A DNA stretch of 64,000 bases from Piezodorus guildinii (lineage: Eukaryota; Arthropoda; Insecta; Hemiptera; Pentatomidae). The stretch lies in the NCBI GenBank assembly GCA_023052935.1, contig CM041294.1, forward strand, positions 154,691,399 through 154,755,398. Reading direction: 5' to 3'. The notes under the pieces are model-generated. The model had not been told where the DNA came from. It searched no databases and saw only the letters and a list, made by a program, of their open reading frames with translations. The position numbers and the translations under genes are program-made. Below, one piece after another: positions 54,330-64,000 of the stretch. The number at the start of each line of letters is the position of its first letter. Position 1 is the first letter of the stretch.

Positions 54330-54490
54330 CTATTTTTTTCTTTATTGTTTTGTTTTAAAAGGGATTTCATTTCCTATCCTATAAACTCTTTTTTCTATAG
54401 ACATATGATATAAGATTATTTATTACTTTATTCACAAGGCGGATATACGGATTCTTTATTTGGATTCTACATAGCTTGGAACGTAAAACT
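54330..54490 (+). repeat. R2 repeat, short copy
   Basis: AAGGCGGATATACGGATTC, TTTGGATTCTACATA and TTGGAACGTAA match the R2 end. Confidence 0.4.
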
Positions 54491-54544
54491 TTTTTTTTTT
54501 TTTTTTAAATAACCTTTACCTCTTTAATTACTATGTAGGTTTAG

Positions 54545-54752
54545 GGCTTAGTACACATAGGGATTCGTATTGTTGCTAGGCCAACGACCGTGCAAGGAGG
54601 TGATTAGGCCGAGATCACACTGAGCCGAAAAGTTTTTACCCACTTTATTGATGCTGGGATGCCCCCAGAGGATCTCCATACTCCAGGATTCGAACCCAAA
54701 ATCTGAATAACAGTAGACTCTCGTGCTCTTCCACTATACCACGCCGCTCCCT
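54545..54752 (-). mobile_element. SINE-A with internal deletion
   Basis: The body complement (GGGATTCGTATTGTTGC.., CAACGACCGTGCAAGGAGG) is joined close to the head complement (CACTATACCACGCCGCTCCC). The middle, between the pieces around 54690 and 54710, is shortened. Confidence 0.82.
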
Positions 54753-54794
54753 ATTAAAAATAACACAAATTAATATTATTTTCATCCTATGGCG

Positions 54795-55085
54795 CCATTT
54801 CTCACCAGTGACGTGGCTGAAGGAAGCGCTGGGATCAATCGGATTCTGCTTTTCCCTCCACAATCGGGGTTCTTCAAGCATATTTCAACTATTGTTTATT
54901 GGCATAACTGTTTTTAAGATGTCCATTCATCTTTTAACTTTGTGTTTATGTTATTTATATATTCTGTTTCCATTTTATGTAATTTGTCTTTATTTTTTTA
55001 CTTTTTTCCTGTAAATATTGTATGAATGTGGTGTAAAAGCATTATTATTGTTGTCCATGTTAAAATAAATTGTAAAATATCTGCA
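54795..55085 (+). mobile_element. J1-related LINE 3' UTR
   Basis: CTGAAGGAAGCGCTGGGATC, GGATTCTGCTTTTCCCTCCAC and TAAATATTGTATGAATGTGGT match 1490-1830 in order. Confidence 0.7.
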
Positions 55086-55100
55086 TGTAAATTATGTAGA

Positions 55101-55404
55101 GGAGCGGCGTGGTCTAGTGGATAGAGCACTAGTCTTCTATTCTCCGGGTCCTGGGTTCGAATCCCGGCTTTGGCCATTTTATTCATTCTGTTTATTAAGT
55201 TGAGGGATGGGGGGTAGGCATGGATACCCTCCTGGGGTAGACCCAGCCTCTATAAAGAGGGTACCCAAAAAATGGGGAAAAACCTGGCGCCTGAGCGTGA
55301 TCAATGCCTAATCACTTTATTGCACTGCCGTTGCCCTCGAAACAGTACGAATAGCTATATGTAATAAGCCCAAGACCCTCCATGGCTTGTAGTGGCAGTT
55401 ACGG
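55101..55404 (+). mobile_element. SINE-A, near full length
   Basis: The A-box TGGTCTAGTGG lies at 55110-55120 and the B-box GGTTCGAATCC at 55154-55164. The segment between them keeps a tRNA-like anticodon-arm region (ACTAGTCTTCTATTCTCCGG) that other copies lack. The body is as at 46589; the end is CATGGCTTGTAGTGGCAG without the T-tail. Confidence 0.92.
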
Positions 55405-55997
55405 AAAAACCCATTAATACTATTTAATACCCATTAATCAAAGTAAAACCTTATTGAAGTATCATGTTAATTTTCATTCAGATATTTTGTTCTATATAAG
55501 TTACTTACTTTCACTTACCTATATTTTTGTTTCGTAATCGTTTCTTGAAGAACCTTCAAATCTACTCGGCTAATTACTCCGGATTAACTGTTATCCTAAC
55601 TGTGGAATGCATGAAATTAATTAATTACCCAGTAAAAAGACTCGTAGGAAACTAATTGGCTATAGTGTTGCCCCCCCTGACCAATAGATGGCAGTGGTTG
55701 GCAGGTATTTAGGCCCCATTGCCAGCCAGCCTTCCTTTGTCTCATGTAATGTCCTAAAGGCCGACGTATATCCTACATCGTGGTAAATCTCAATGTCTTT
55801 CAGTCGATTTAATGTTCTTTCACGGAAGCCTGTCACGTTACTTTGCATAGGCTCTTATACTAAATGCCCTAGATAATGTGGTCTTGAATCCAATAAATTA
55901 ACTAAACCTGCATTAAGTCACCAAAATGAATTATATGTTTAAATAATTTAAATAATGCCAATAGGTAGTTCCTTCAAAGACCATTGACATTTTTTAT

Positions 55998-56066
<69 letters not shown>

Positions 56067-56689
56067 ACACATATATACACATATATACAATATTTGCCTG
56101 TTATATTGTATCAAAATAGTTGTAAATTACTATAGATGAATTTTTTAAAATTACATCTAGAATTATTTAATAAAATATATTTATATCATGAACTCAAGGC
56201 TACTTATCGGTCCTTAGCATTGCCTCAAAACATTAAAAAACACCAATCGAAGACAGAAGCCAACTCGAAGTCAACCCACACACACTTCATTGTCGACAGC
56301 TTTGTCGTTTTTTTGTTGTTGTTTTTTTGAGACTGTAGACCCCTTCAGATACTTTCCATTTATATTCTATCAATTAATATTTTGTATAGATTGTTTGTTG
56401 GATTAATAATTAGTTATGCTATTATTATTAGGTATAATCATCTTTTCCGTAATATTATACTTGCTCGAGTTAAACATTAACTTGATAAAGAATAGAGTAA
56501 GAAGCTTAGGTTCTTCTATAATTTTAACAACCCGTCAAATATGCAAACCTAAATACTTCACAGTTCATTTTAATGTATAATTTCAAAGTTTAGGCTTTTA
56601 TATTTCCCGTAATTATCGAATTCCTTTCGTATTCAATTCTTCCCTACATGCTAAACAACTCGTTGTCGAACTCTCAATATTTGGTATTT
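55405..56689. other. Unassigned; CTCF-like motif and (TA)n
   Basis: CCAATAGATGGCAG at 55681-55694 differs from the CTCF core CCASYAGRKGGCRS at one position. (TA)n with (CA)n lies at 55998-56090. No gene was seen. Confidence 0.4.
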
Positions 56690-56830
56690 TGTCGCGAATA
56701 AAATTATCCATATTTTGCTTTACATTCCATATGTAGCAGATTTGATTCGATCTAGTTACCTAGACCTCTGAAAATAAGCTGTCCAAAGGACTTTTCAGGT
56801 TGGAATATTTATGGAAATGTATCTTCTTGG
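56690..56830 (+). pseudogene. Scrap of J2 LINE C-terminus
   Basis: ATAAAATTATCCATA, CATTCCATATGTAGCAGATTTG and a terminal CCTCTGAAAATAAGCTGTCC correspond to the last 70 or so codons with an internal deletion. Confidence 0.6.
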
Positions 56831-56935
56831 TTGTTACTTCATGGCTGATAAATATTAATTTATTATTATTGGCTCACATAAACTAGTAATATTATTTTAA
56901 ACCTGTTTTTCCTCAAGCTTTGAACTCAAAGAGTC

Positions 56936-57443
56936 TGTATTCGGTGTATATATAGATTCGTGATCTTAATAGGTCAACGGCCGTGCAAGGAGATAATTAG
57001 AATCACGCTCAGCCGTGATTTTTCCTTACTTTTTGGCAATTGGTCTCCCAACCTTAATTTCGTCCAAGTATCTCAACCACTGAATAACAAAACAAAACAT
57101 TATTTGGCCACAGTTAGTGTTTATTTTTTTTAATTTACTCAACCTCACATTTTTGCTCCTGAGGCTAATCTGACGATGCTACAGCAAAAGTGCTAAATTT
57201 TGCCTATCCAAGTTTAATTAGGATAGGGATCTTTAAGGAGTAACTATCATCGCACTACCTTGGGGCCACTATTTTACGTACCATCTGAAGGACAGCATAA
57301 CATAGGATTTTTTACTCGCTTTCAAACATTCTAGGTCTGCTGGTTCGAACCCGCGACCTTGGGAATAGAAGCCTGTTATATTAGCCACTACTCCACAGGT
57401 GACCCCCGCCATAGCCAGGGTTTTTTAACAGCACGCCGCTTCT
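56936..57443 (-). mobile_element. SINE-A split by a SINE-D insertion
   Basis: The body lies at 56936-57122 (AACGGCCGTGCAAGGAG.., ..GCCACAGTTAGTG) and the head remnant at 57409-57443 (GCCATAGCCAGGG..CACGCCGCTTC). The repeated GCCA.AG..AG.G on both sides of SINE-D is a decayed target duplication. Confidence 0.75.
57123..57407 (-). mobile_element. SINE-D inserted in SINE-A
   Basis: The complement contains TCACCTGTGGAGTAGTGGCT as head, the B-box GGGTTCGAACCAGC, TCCTTCAGATGGTACGTAAAA and GGCAAAATTTAGCAC. The length is as at 40209. Confidence 0.85.
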
Positions 57444-58461
57444 TAATATAGTTATAAATTACAATAATTAATTTAGTTTTCTATAAATAACATATTAATT
57501 AATCAATTTCATGTGATTCCCTAGTATATTGTAATTTTTTTTAAATTCGCGATTCACCTCTTGTTAATAACTAATTAAACAAATTATCAATTGTATAATC
57601 AGGCAAATAGTTACCTAGCTCACTGTTACATATTGCCCTCAAGCCTGGCGGATCGTTGTGTTGGACAATTAAAAAGAAAAGAAAAAACTGTTAAGATTTT
57701 TGGCAAGAGAATAACCTCACTTGTTTTCTTGGCAAGGTCTCAAGGAGGACTGAGTTAGTTCCGACTGGAATTATCTGTTGTTGTGAGGCGGCGAATTGAA
57801 TAAATTCATTTGATAAGTTAATATATAATAAGATTTATTATTTATCACTTGCCTGAAGATAGTTCGAGGAAGTGGTGTGGATCTTGGCTATTCGCAGAAG
57901 AGCTGTTTAGGGCCAACCCATCAGTGAGCAGAATGCAACCACCAGCGATTTCTCATAAAAATATTTTCATAGCGAGAGAGTCATAAGACACCGGAAATCA
58001 AATATTATATATTCTGGAATTTGGTAAACTATATAGGTTGAATCGATAATAATATTTTATAAAACGCTGGCGTATTATTATTAAAACCCAATTTTTCTAA
58101 AATCTGATTCGCTGAACCAACATGCTTAAAACCAATATTCAAATTTTTAAAAAAAAATTATATTGTTTTGATGGAAACATTTATTTTATATTAAATAGTA
58201 CAGTATAAATTATTATCTACAACAATCCCATAATTGTATTCGTAATTATTACTCTGCATTGAATTCTATAACTTTCTTGGTTCGATATTTTGTTTGCTAA
58301 GTTATTTTGCTTCCTAAAAGTATATTATTCATCTATTAACTATTCCTATGAGCTAAAAAAAAAAAAAAATTATTTTACATAAAAAGTTCTGATATTTTCT
58401 CTTTCACTCGGTTGTCAAATTCTTTCATATTGTATACTTGCCCATACCTTATTTATGCTAA
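57444..58461. other. Unassigned AT-rich DNA
   Basis: Positions 57630-57960 are mixed in composition with no frame or paired ends that I can support. Confidence 0.3.
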
Positions 58462-58778
58462 AAAAAGAAAAAAAAAAAGCCTGTACCACTACAACCCATG
58501 AAATCTCAGTACATACAGGGATTCGTACTGTTTCCAGACCAACATATATGCAATGAGGTTTAAAACCCTTAATCACGCTCAACCGCCAGGTTTTCCCCCA
58601 ATTCATTTGGGTACCCACTTTAAAGAGGCTGGGTCTGCCACAGGAGGGTCTCCCTACCCTAGGGTCGCTTCCCGACTGAATTAACAGAATAAATAATATT
58701 CTGTCACAGCCTGGATTCGTACCCAGGACCCGGAGCTCAGTAGACTAGGGTTCTATCCACTAGACCATGCCGCTCCCA
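58462..58778 (-). mobile_element. SINE-A, complete, with 13-bp target duplication and T-tail
   Basis: TTATTTATGCTAA stands at 58449-58461 and 58779-58791. The right edge is the head complement (..CACTAGACCATGCCGCTCCCA). The left edge inside the duplication is an A-run on the plus strand, i.e. about 17 T (one C) at the 3' end of the SINE's own strand. This is the clearest evidence for the T-tail. Confidence 0.93.
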
Positions 58779-59125
58779 TTATTTATGCTAACAACATATA
58801 ATGGTTAATTGTTTGACAATATTTAAGGAGTTTTAGAGCAACAAAATTCACATTTGCACACCAATTCACACTATTTCCAAAAGAAAAGCTTGATGAAATT
58901 TAAGATCATCGAATTTTTAAGAGTTTAATTAAAATCGTTTGAGCCGTTTTAGAGAAAATCGTTAACAGTAAACTGGTAATACATGTTTTTTCACCAAAAA
59001 GTTTTATAAAAACACATAATTTTTTTTCTAACCTAGTTGTAGGATTTGGATTAGAAACTCCATTTTTTTTTCTACCTACTTTGTAGGCATAGCGAGATTC
59101 CCGGGAATCCCATCACTTCTATCTT
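58779..59125. other. R1 fragment and unassigned DNA
   Basis: Positions 58870-58970 (GAGTTTAATTAAAATCGTTTGAGCCGTTTTAGAGAAAATCG) match R1 on the minus strand. Confidence 0.5.
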
Positions 59126-59148
59126 AGTGACAACTGTTATTGATAGCC

Positions 59149-59712
59149 AACATCCTCACACAAGACTCAAACGACAAGAAACTGCTCGTAGATACCGATT
59201 ACTACAACACTTACTGGACAAATGTTCAAAACTTCCACTCTATTACAAAAAGCTCATATATGTTACCATTATCAGCCCCATATGGACATTTGGGATCGAG
59301 CTTTGGGGCTCTACTAAACCATCCAATTCCTTCCGCATCCAATCCGTACAATCCAAAATCCTTCGCAAAATCTTAAATCTTGCTTCGTCACAAATAAAAT
59401 CATCCATAACGACCTTAATATCCCATTTGTTGCAGACCTTTCTCGTACCAGATATACCACATTCGATTCCAAACTGCCAACCCACATAAACCCTCTTCGC
59501 AACCTATCAACCTCACATATCCCTGATAACCCTCCGAGGCGATTGAAAAGAAGATGGCCCCGGGACCTACTAACTTAAATAGACATCGAAGTTCTACCAC
59601 TGAGTAGTTTCTTCTCAAGCCTTTTCACGTCCTTTATTGTATTTTAACACTTTTACTTGTTGTATTTATTTGTTTATACAGTTGTAAAATTCAATAAAAT
59701 ATAAATTAAAAA
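59149..59712 (+). pseudogene. 5'-truncated J2 LINE C-terminus and 3' UTR
   Basis: The frame TRLKRQETARRYRLLQHLLD runs through IWTFGIELWGSTKPSN to ILRKILN. A short deletion then shifts the frame at 59370, and the rest (IPDNPPRRLKRRWPRDLLT) continues in another frame to TAA near 59578. The UTR ends TACAGTTGTAAAATTCAATAAAAT and an A-run. It is very close to the copy at 28138. Confidence 0.9.
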
Positions 59713-59894
59713 AAATAATAAATCAATAAGCAATCGATTTGCTGATTTGTATTCTATTTCTAGATTTTATGGAACATTTTTTATCAATGGTATTTATAAT
59801 ATTTCTTTTAGTTTTACTAAAATCAGTCTTTCGATTCTATTTAAAGAACAACCAGATAAAGTTCTTTAAATTTTCAGTTTTTTTTTTTTTTAAG

Positions 59895-60062
59895 TCTTAA
59901 ATCAATGGCCCTGGGATGCTTTAAAGGGGGTAAAAATCTTGGTTCTGTAGTCCTTCGGAGAGACACGCCTGTGCCATGTCAGGTACTCGTTAATGATCCC
60001 TACCCTAATTAAACCTGGTTAGTCAAAGCATCGTCCGATTAACTACAGTTGCATAAAACTGA
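59895..60062 (+). mobile_element. SINE-D, 5'-truncated
   Basis: ATGGCCCTGGGATG, GTCCTTCGGAGAGACACG, CCATGTCAGGTACTCGTTAA and CTAATTAAACCTGG follow the SINE-D order. Confidence 0.7.
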
Positions 60063-60499
60063 TGTATAATGCATTAAAAATATACGCAGCTATCTTTGGC
60101 TCCTGAAATCAGAGTTGTTGATTATGTTATTGCAGACCTTGGCTGTATCGCAATATTGCTAGGATTATGCTAAGCCTGGACCAGTTCCTAGATCTTCCAC
60201 TTTACACTGTACACTTAGCGCTCATCAACAATTTGTTATTTGTATGATGGACAATTTTTCCGCCGCGATAGTTATTGTTAGGCCGCCTGGGGGACGGTGC
60301 CAACATGGCGCGGTATTGGACGGGTAATGATGGTGTTTATTCTTTCGCATTTTTGGCACCGCTCATCCTCCCTCGATATATTATCTATTATGAACTCCTT
60401 ACGAAATTGTTTATTACATACGGCATTTAGATATATTTTAATCATAACGGTTGCTGAATATCGTAAGGATCAAAGCATCTAGGGAGCATGTGTTAATAG
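60063..60499. other. Unassigned
   Basis: Mixed composition with no recognisable frame. Confidence 0.3.
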
Positions 60500-62225
60500 G
60501 GAGCCACTGTATACCATGCCTTTAGCTCCTGTATACGATTTTCTCAAAAATGACTCTATCGATTTTGATTAAATTCACTACATCGATGTAAAATTTAACG
60601 GGCTTTAACATCATGTAGGTTTCATTCTGATTGAAATAGTCTGACAGGGCTTAAATGCCGACATTTTAAAATTTCTTCCTCTGAAGTACCTTTAATTTTG
60701 TAGATTCTATAAAAACAAAATGTGGTGCGGGCAACACACAACTTTCACTTTCCTCCGTTTTTAGAATCAATTAAAGAATTTTCAAATACAGCAAGAGATA
60801 AAAATGAGTGAAACCATTAAAGAATTAATTAAATGGAATATCTATAGAAACATGTGTTTTATTAAAAAATCTATTATATTATTATCTAAAATAATCACTT
60901 AGTTTTTTCGGCTTTTCATCACTCTCTACTAACAAGCTTGTGTATGAGATAATATTTTTTCTAAAATCTCAAGCTTTCCAACGGTACATCATACATGTAT
61001 ATTGCTGTTCTTATGTTCAAAAACAAAAAATTGCATACAAAATATTTTTTTTTTCAGTTTTCTCCTTTAGTTGGGTATCGAATTCATTCAATTTATATAT
61101 TTACCTGTTTTTATCAGTGATAACAAGATAATATAGTTAAATTTATAGAATTCACAAAATTAAAGGTATTTTAGGGAAAGAAAATTTAAAATATCGGCAT
61201 TTAAGCCCTGTCAAACCAATTTAATCCGAAAGAAACCTAAATGATTTTAAAGCCCATTAAATTTTACATCGATATAGCGAGTTTAAACAAAATCGTCGGA
61301 ACCGTTTTTGAGAAAATCGAAAAAAGGTGCAAAATGCATGGTATAAAGTAGCTCTTCTGGTATGCCGATTTTGATGAAAAAAATTTTGTAACGTCTCGGG
61401 CGTATAGTTGTCTTAATTATGAAATTTCAGTTTCATAGGACTTACCGTTTTCGCCCGGGAGTTACCACACACAGAGACCTTTTTGCGGGACTTCGTTATA
61501 TGGACTCAGGGGACCCTAAAATGTGTATTTCCGTTGAAAACTGGAATTTAAAAATTTTTACGATCGCAATACTTCCTCTTACTATATATAGTAATTGAAA
61601 GTAATAACCATATTATCTTGTTATCATTGATAAATAACAGCTAAATGTGCAAGTTGTACCAATTTGAAAAGCAACCAAAGGAGGTCACTGAAAAAATATT
61701 TTTTTTAATGCAATTTTTTGTTTTAGAACATAAGAGCAGTTATATACATGTATTATATACCGTTTGCAAGCTAAAGATTAAAAAAAAAAATATTATCTCA
61801 TATATAAGCTTTTCATCAAAAGGAGCCAACTAGAAGAGCAACTTTATACCATGATTTTGCATTTTTTACGATTTTCTCAAAAATTATTCTTAAAGATTTT
61901 GATTAAACTCGTTATATCGATGTGAAACTTATCAGGTTTAATATGATGTAGGTTGATTCTGATTTAAATAGTCTGACGGGGCTCAAATGCCAATTTTTTT
62001 TTTTTTTTTCTCTCTAAAGTACCTTTAATTTCGTAGATTTAAAAAAAAAATAATATCCATACCTACCAATTGTTAGCATTAATCAATAACAAATAAATAT
62101 ATTATTTGAACGAATTCGATATCTAACTAAAAGAGCAAACATATATTTTCAATGTAATGTTTGTGCTTTTGAACTCATGAACAGTGATGAAGGTGTATAA
62201 TATACCGTTGGATAGCAAAAGATCA
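60500..62225 (+). repeat. R1 copies in tandem, interrupted by an inverted R1
   Basis: The host R1 (60520-60715) stops at GTAGATTCTATAA and resumes at about 61606 with TAATAACCATATTATCTTG, the next part in the 10319 copy. After about 61800 the start-proximal part (CATCAAAAGGAGCC..ATTTTGC) begins again. Confidence 0.75.
60716..61605 (-). mobile_element. R1, inverted insertion inside another R1
   Basis: It runs from GGTGCGGGCAACACACAACT to the palindrome region CTTACTATATATAGTAATTGAAAG. It uses the same two ends as the 10319 insertion, including the GCCCGCACCA end. The GT tract is nearly absent here (ACCACACACAGAGACC). Confidence 0.82.
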
Positions 62226-63335
62226 GCATCCTTGATTGGCCTTTGAAGGTAGGTTTGTTTTGTACCATTTAAATTAAATTAAGAAGTTTTTCTGAGATTC
62301 GGAAAATCTAAAACCTAACGATAGAAGAGTAATAACTACCTGAAATGTCCGAATATCATTAGAAATATTAAAATATAATTTTCTTCTTAACGTTGCACGA
62401 TGCTTACGTTCTTATTTTGAGTATTAGACTTCTTAACCTCTTGGGATAATTTATCTAATTTCATTTGGTACAACCTGTTTTTTTTGGCGTGCATATCAAG
62501 TAGATATATTTGAGTTTTTCTGATATAAACCATAAATAATGTAATAAAAATGTTTATTAATATAATATAACATTTCTAATTTTTTTTTTTTTTTTTGTAC
62601 ATACAAAATAAAAAAATATTCTTGCTTTGGATTACTCCGTCAGCAGAGTTGCAAATATTATAAATTGAAGAAATGATAGTAATATTACACTTAAATAAGT
62701 AAATAATTAAAAAGGAATGATAACACGACATATCAAACTAATAAAAGGATCAGTATAGAAAATACCAATGATAAACGTAAATATTAATAAACGAAAGGAA
62801 TTTATTATTTAAATATCGAAAGTATAATCGTTCTACAAAATGTCTTTCTTTTTTTCCCTTCTTAATTATAATTAAATTCCTGAACTAAAAAAGCTCTATA
62901 GCGTAATGCTTCTCTTAAAAACTTTACTAGGACAGACCAGTTAGAGCCGTTTAAAAGATTAATGACTTCACTATCTGTTAACGTTGCATTATTCCAAAAT
63001 TTGGTTCTATATGGTCTTACTATAGGGCAGATGGCAATTAGGTGCTTAACATTTTAAACTTATTTTAAATTACTTATAAACCGTGGATAATAGAGAAACA
63101 CTCTATATTTCATTTTTCTGTTTAAACGTTGAGAATCGGATTACGGGTCTCATAAACTTTTGTTTTCCACTTAAGGTCAAGTATCTGCTCTTGCGATTTG
63201 ACAAGACATCCTTCAGATAATAGCTGTCAATTCACCAATGACTCAACTGAAGGAAACTTCGTCCTTATTGGAAAAGTACTAGTTAATACGTTAGACTTGA
63301 GTAAAAGTTTTTTATGTAGTCTATATAAAAAAAAA
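62226..63335. other. AT-rich DNA, nothing recognised
   Basis: Only short frames and A/T runs were seen. Confidence 0.35.
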
Positions 63336-63560
63336 TTAATTTAAATGCAAATCCAGCTCGCTGGAGCTGAGTGACTGCCCCACCGAAGAGAGCCCTCCCA
63401 CGACTGGAGACTGGTGGGAGAACTGCTATCGGATCAGTGGTACCCTGGTCACCGGCTGTGCTATGTGTTCTGTGCCCTTCCTCTAGAGCTGGCTGCCATC
63501 TTATCTTCAGGACATGTCAGCCCATCCTCTGGGTCGCGTCGTCGCTCAGGTTAGCCAACA
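63336..63560 (+). other. GC-rich island with a 48-codon open stretch, possible exon
   Basis: Between AT-rich flanks, about 200 bp are strongly GC-rich. One frame reads SSSLELSDCPTEESPPTT, then GDWWENCYRISGTLVTGC and a stop at the TAG near 63484. An overlapping frame without an ATG runs on to 63700 into a CAA/CAG-rich stretch. Composition suggests an exon or a transposon fragment. I cannot assign a family. Confidence 0.25.
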
Positions 63561-63701
63561 TCAACAGAATAATAATAACAATAACATGTCAACAGAACAA
63601 TAACTCTAATCAACAGCAACAGGTGCTATTTCATCAACATCACTTCCTTATCAATGAGCGTTTTTTTTTTTGTAACAGTGCCAAAAACAAAAAACAGTGA
63701 T

Positions 63702-63806
63702 TTTTTTTTACATTTATTTATTTAAATATTAAAAAAAATTCTTTTTAATATCTTTATTTAAAGAGGAAAAAAAAATTAATAATAAATAATAAATGTAAAA
63801 AAAAAT
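63702..63806. repeat. AT-rich imperfect inverted repeat at the R1 edge
   Basis: TTTTTTTTACATTTATTTAT near 63702 is complementary to ATAAATAATAAATGTAAAAA near 63785. Confidence 0.6.
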
Positions 63807-64000
63807 CTGGTGCGGGCAACGCACGACTTTCACTTACCTACATTTTTCAAATCAATGAAAGAATTTTCTAATACAGTTAGAGATAAAAATACGTAAAACT
63901 ATTAAAGAATTAATTAAATTAAATTTCTATAGAAACATGTGTTTTATTAGAAAATCTATTGTTTTATTATCTAAAATAATCAGGTAATTGTTGTCTTCTT
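63801..64000 (-). mobile_element. R1, truncated by the window end
   Basis: TCTGGTGCGGGCAACGCACG, ACTTTCACTTACC and AACATGTGTTTTATTAGAAAATC match the 10319 copy in reverse. The rest lies beyond the window. Confidence 0.88.

Noticed and set aside
55101..55175. Possible tRNA gene with A and B boxes
   Set aside because: No closed acceptor stem, and the same head occurs in several SINE-A copies followed by the SINE body.
57852..57866. CTGAAGA motif as another hammerhead core
   Set aside because: No GAAAC box or paired stem II follows.
57630..57960. Second candidate solo LTR
   Set aside because: Starts TGTTACATATTGCCC, but no matching end or duplication was found.

Overview
The window looks like an arthropod, most likely insect, nuclear genome. 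It is AT-rich, full of A/T runs and (TA)n/(GT)n microsatellites, and densely packed with non-LTR retrotransposons, mariner-like transposons and tRNA-derived SINEs. I see no rRNA or true tRNA gene, no CRISPR array, no operon and no convincing multi-exon host gene. The species cannot be named from the sequence.

Layout. 1-5.6 kb: a palindromic ribozyme-bearing repeat, a 5'-truncated Jockey-type LINE (J1) and AT-rich DNA. 5.68-10.26 kb: an almost complete J1 LINE (gag-like ORF1; endonuclease/reverse transcriptase ORF2) bounded by an 11-bp target duplication. 10.3-11.4 kb: an unclassified mobile repeat (R1) with a GT microsatellite and a terminal palindrome. 12.2 kb: a second copy of the flanking DNA that lacks both J1 and R1, and so serves as a natural empty site. 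12.5-23.7 kb: two internally deleted mariner copies with TIRs and TA duplications, two decayed mariners, decayed LINEs, a PIF/Harbinger-like element and a near-perfect 49-bp palindrome. 25.9-35 kb: LINE 3' regions, a J2 LINE 3' half with target duplication inserted in R1, and a long CR1/L2-like reverse transcriptase on the minus strand. 36-61 kb: many copies of four SINE families (A-D), more J2 fragments, an RTE-like fragment, and a more GC-rich stretch with CRE and RFX X-box motifs. 60.5-64 kb: R1 inserted within R1, and another R1 running off the end.

The most interesting signal is a recurring motif of about 38 nt at about ten sites, in both orientations. It reads as a minimal type-I hammerhead ribozyme: CTGANGA, a stem-loop, then GAAACGT(Y), closed by GCC/GGC. 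It sits in several different repeat families and is repeatedly found within large inverted repeats. No Penelope reverse transcriptase or GIY-YIG domain is visible beside any copy, so these may be solo Penelope-type terminal repeats or retrozyme-like non-autonomous elements.

The LINEs (J1, J2, CR1/L2-like, RTE-like) encode the enzymes that could copy themselves and mobilise SINEs A-D, but every copy here is truncated or damaged. The best one, J1, has an 8-nt deletion and a motif A substitution in ORF2.
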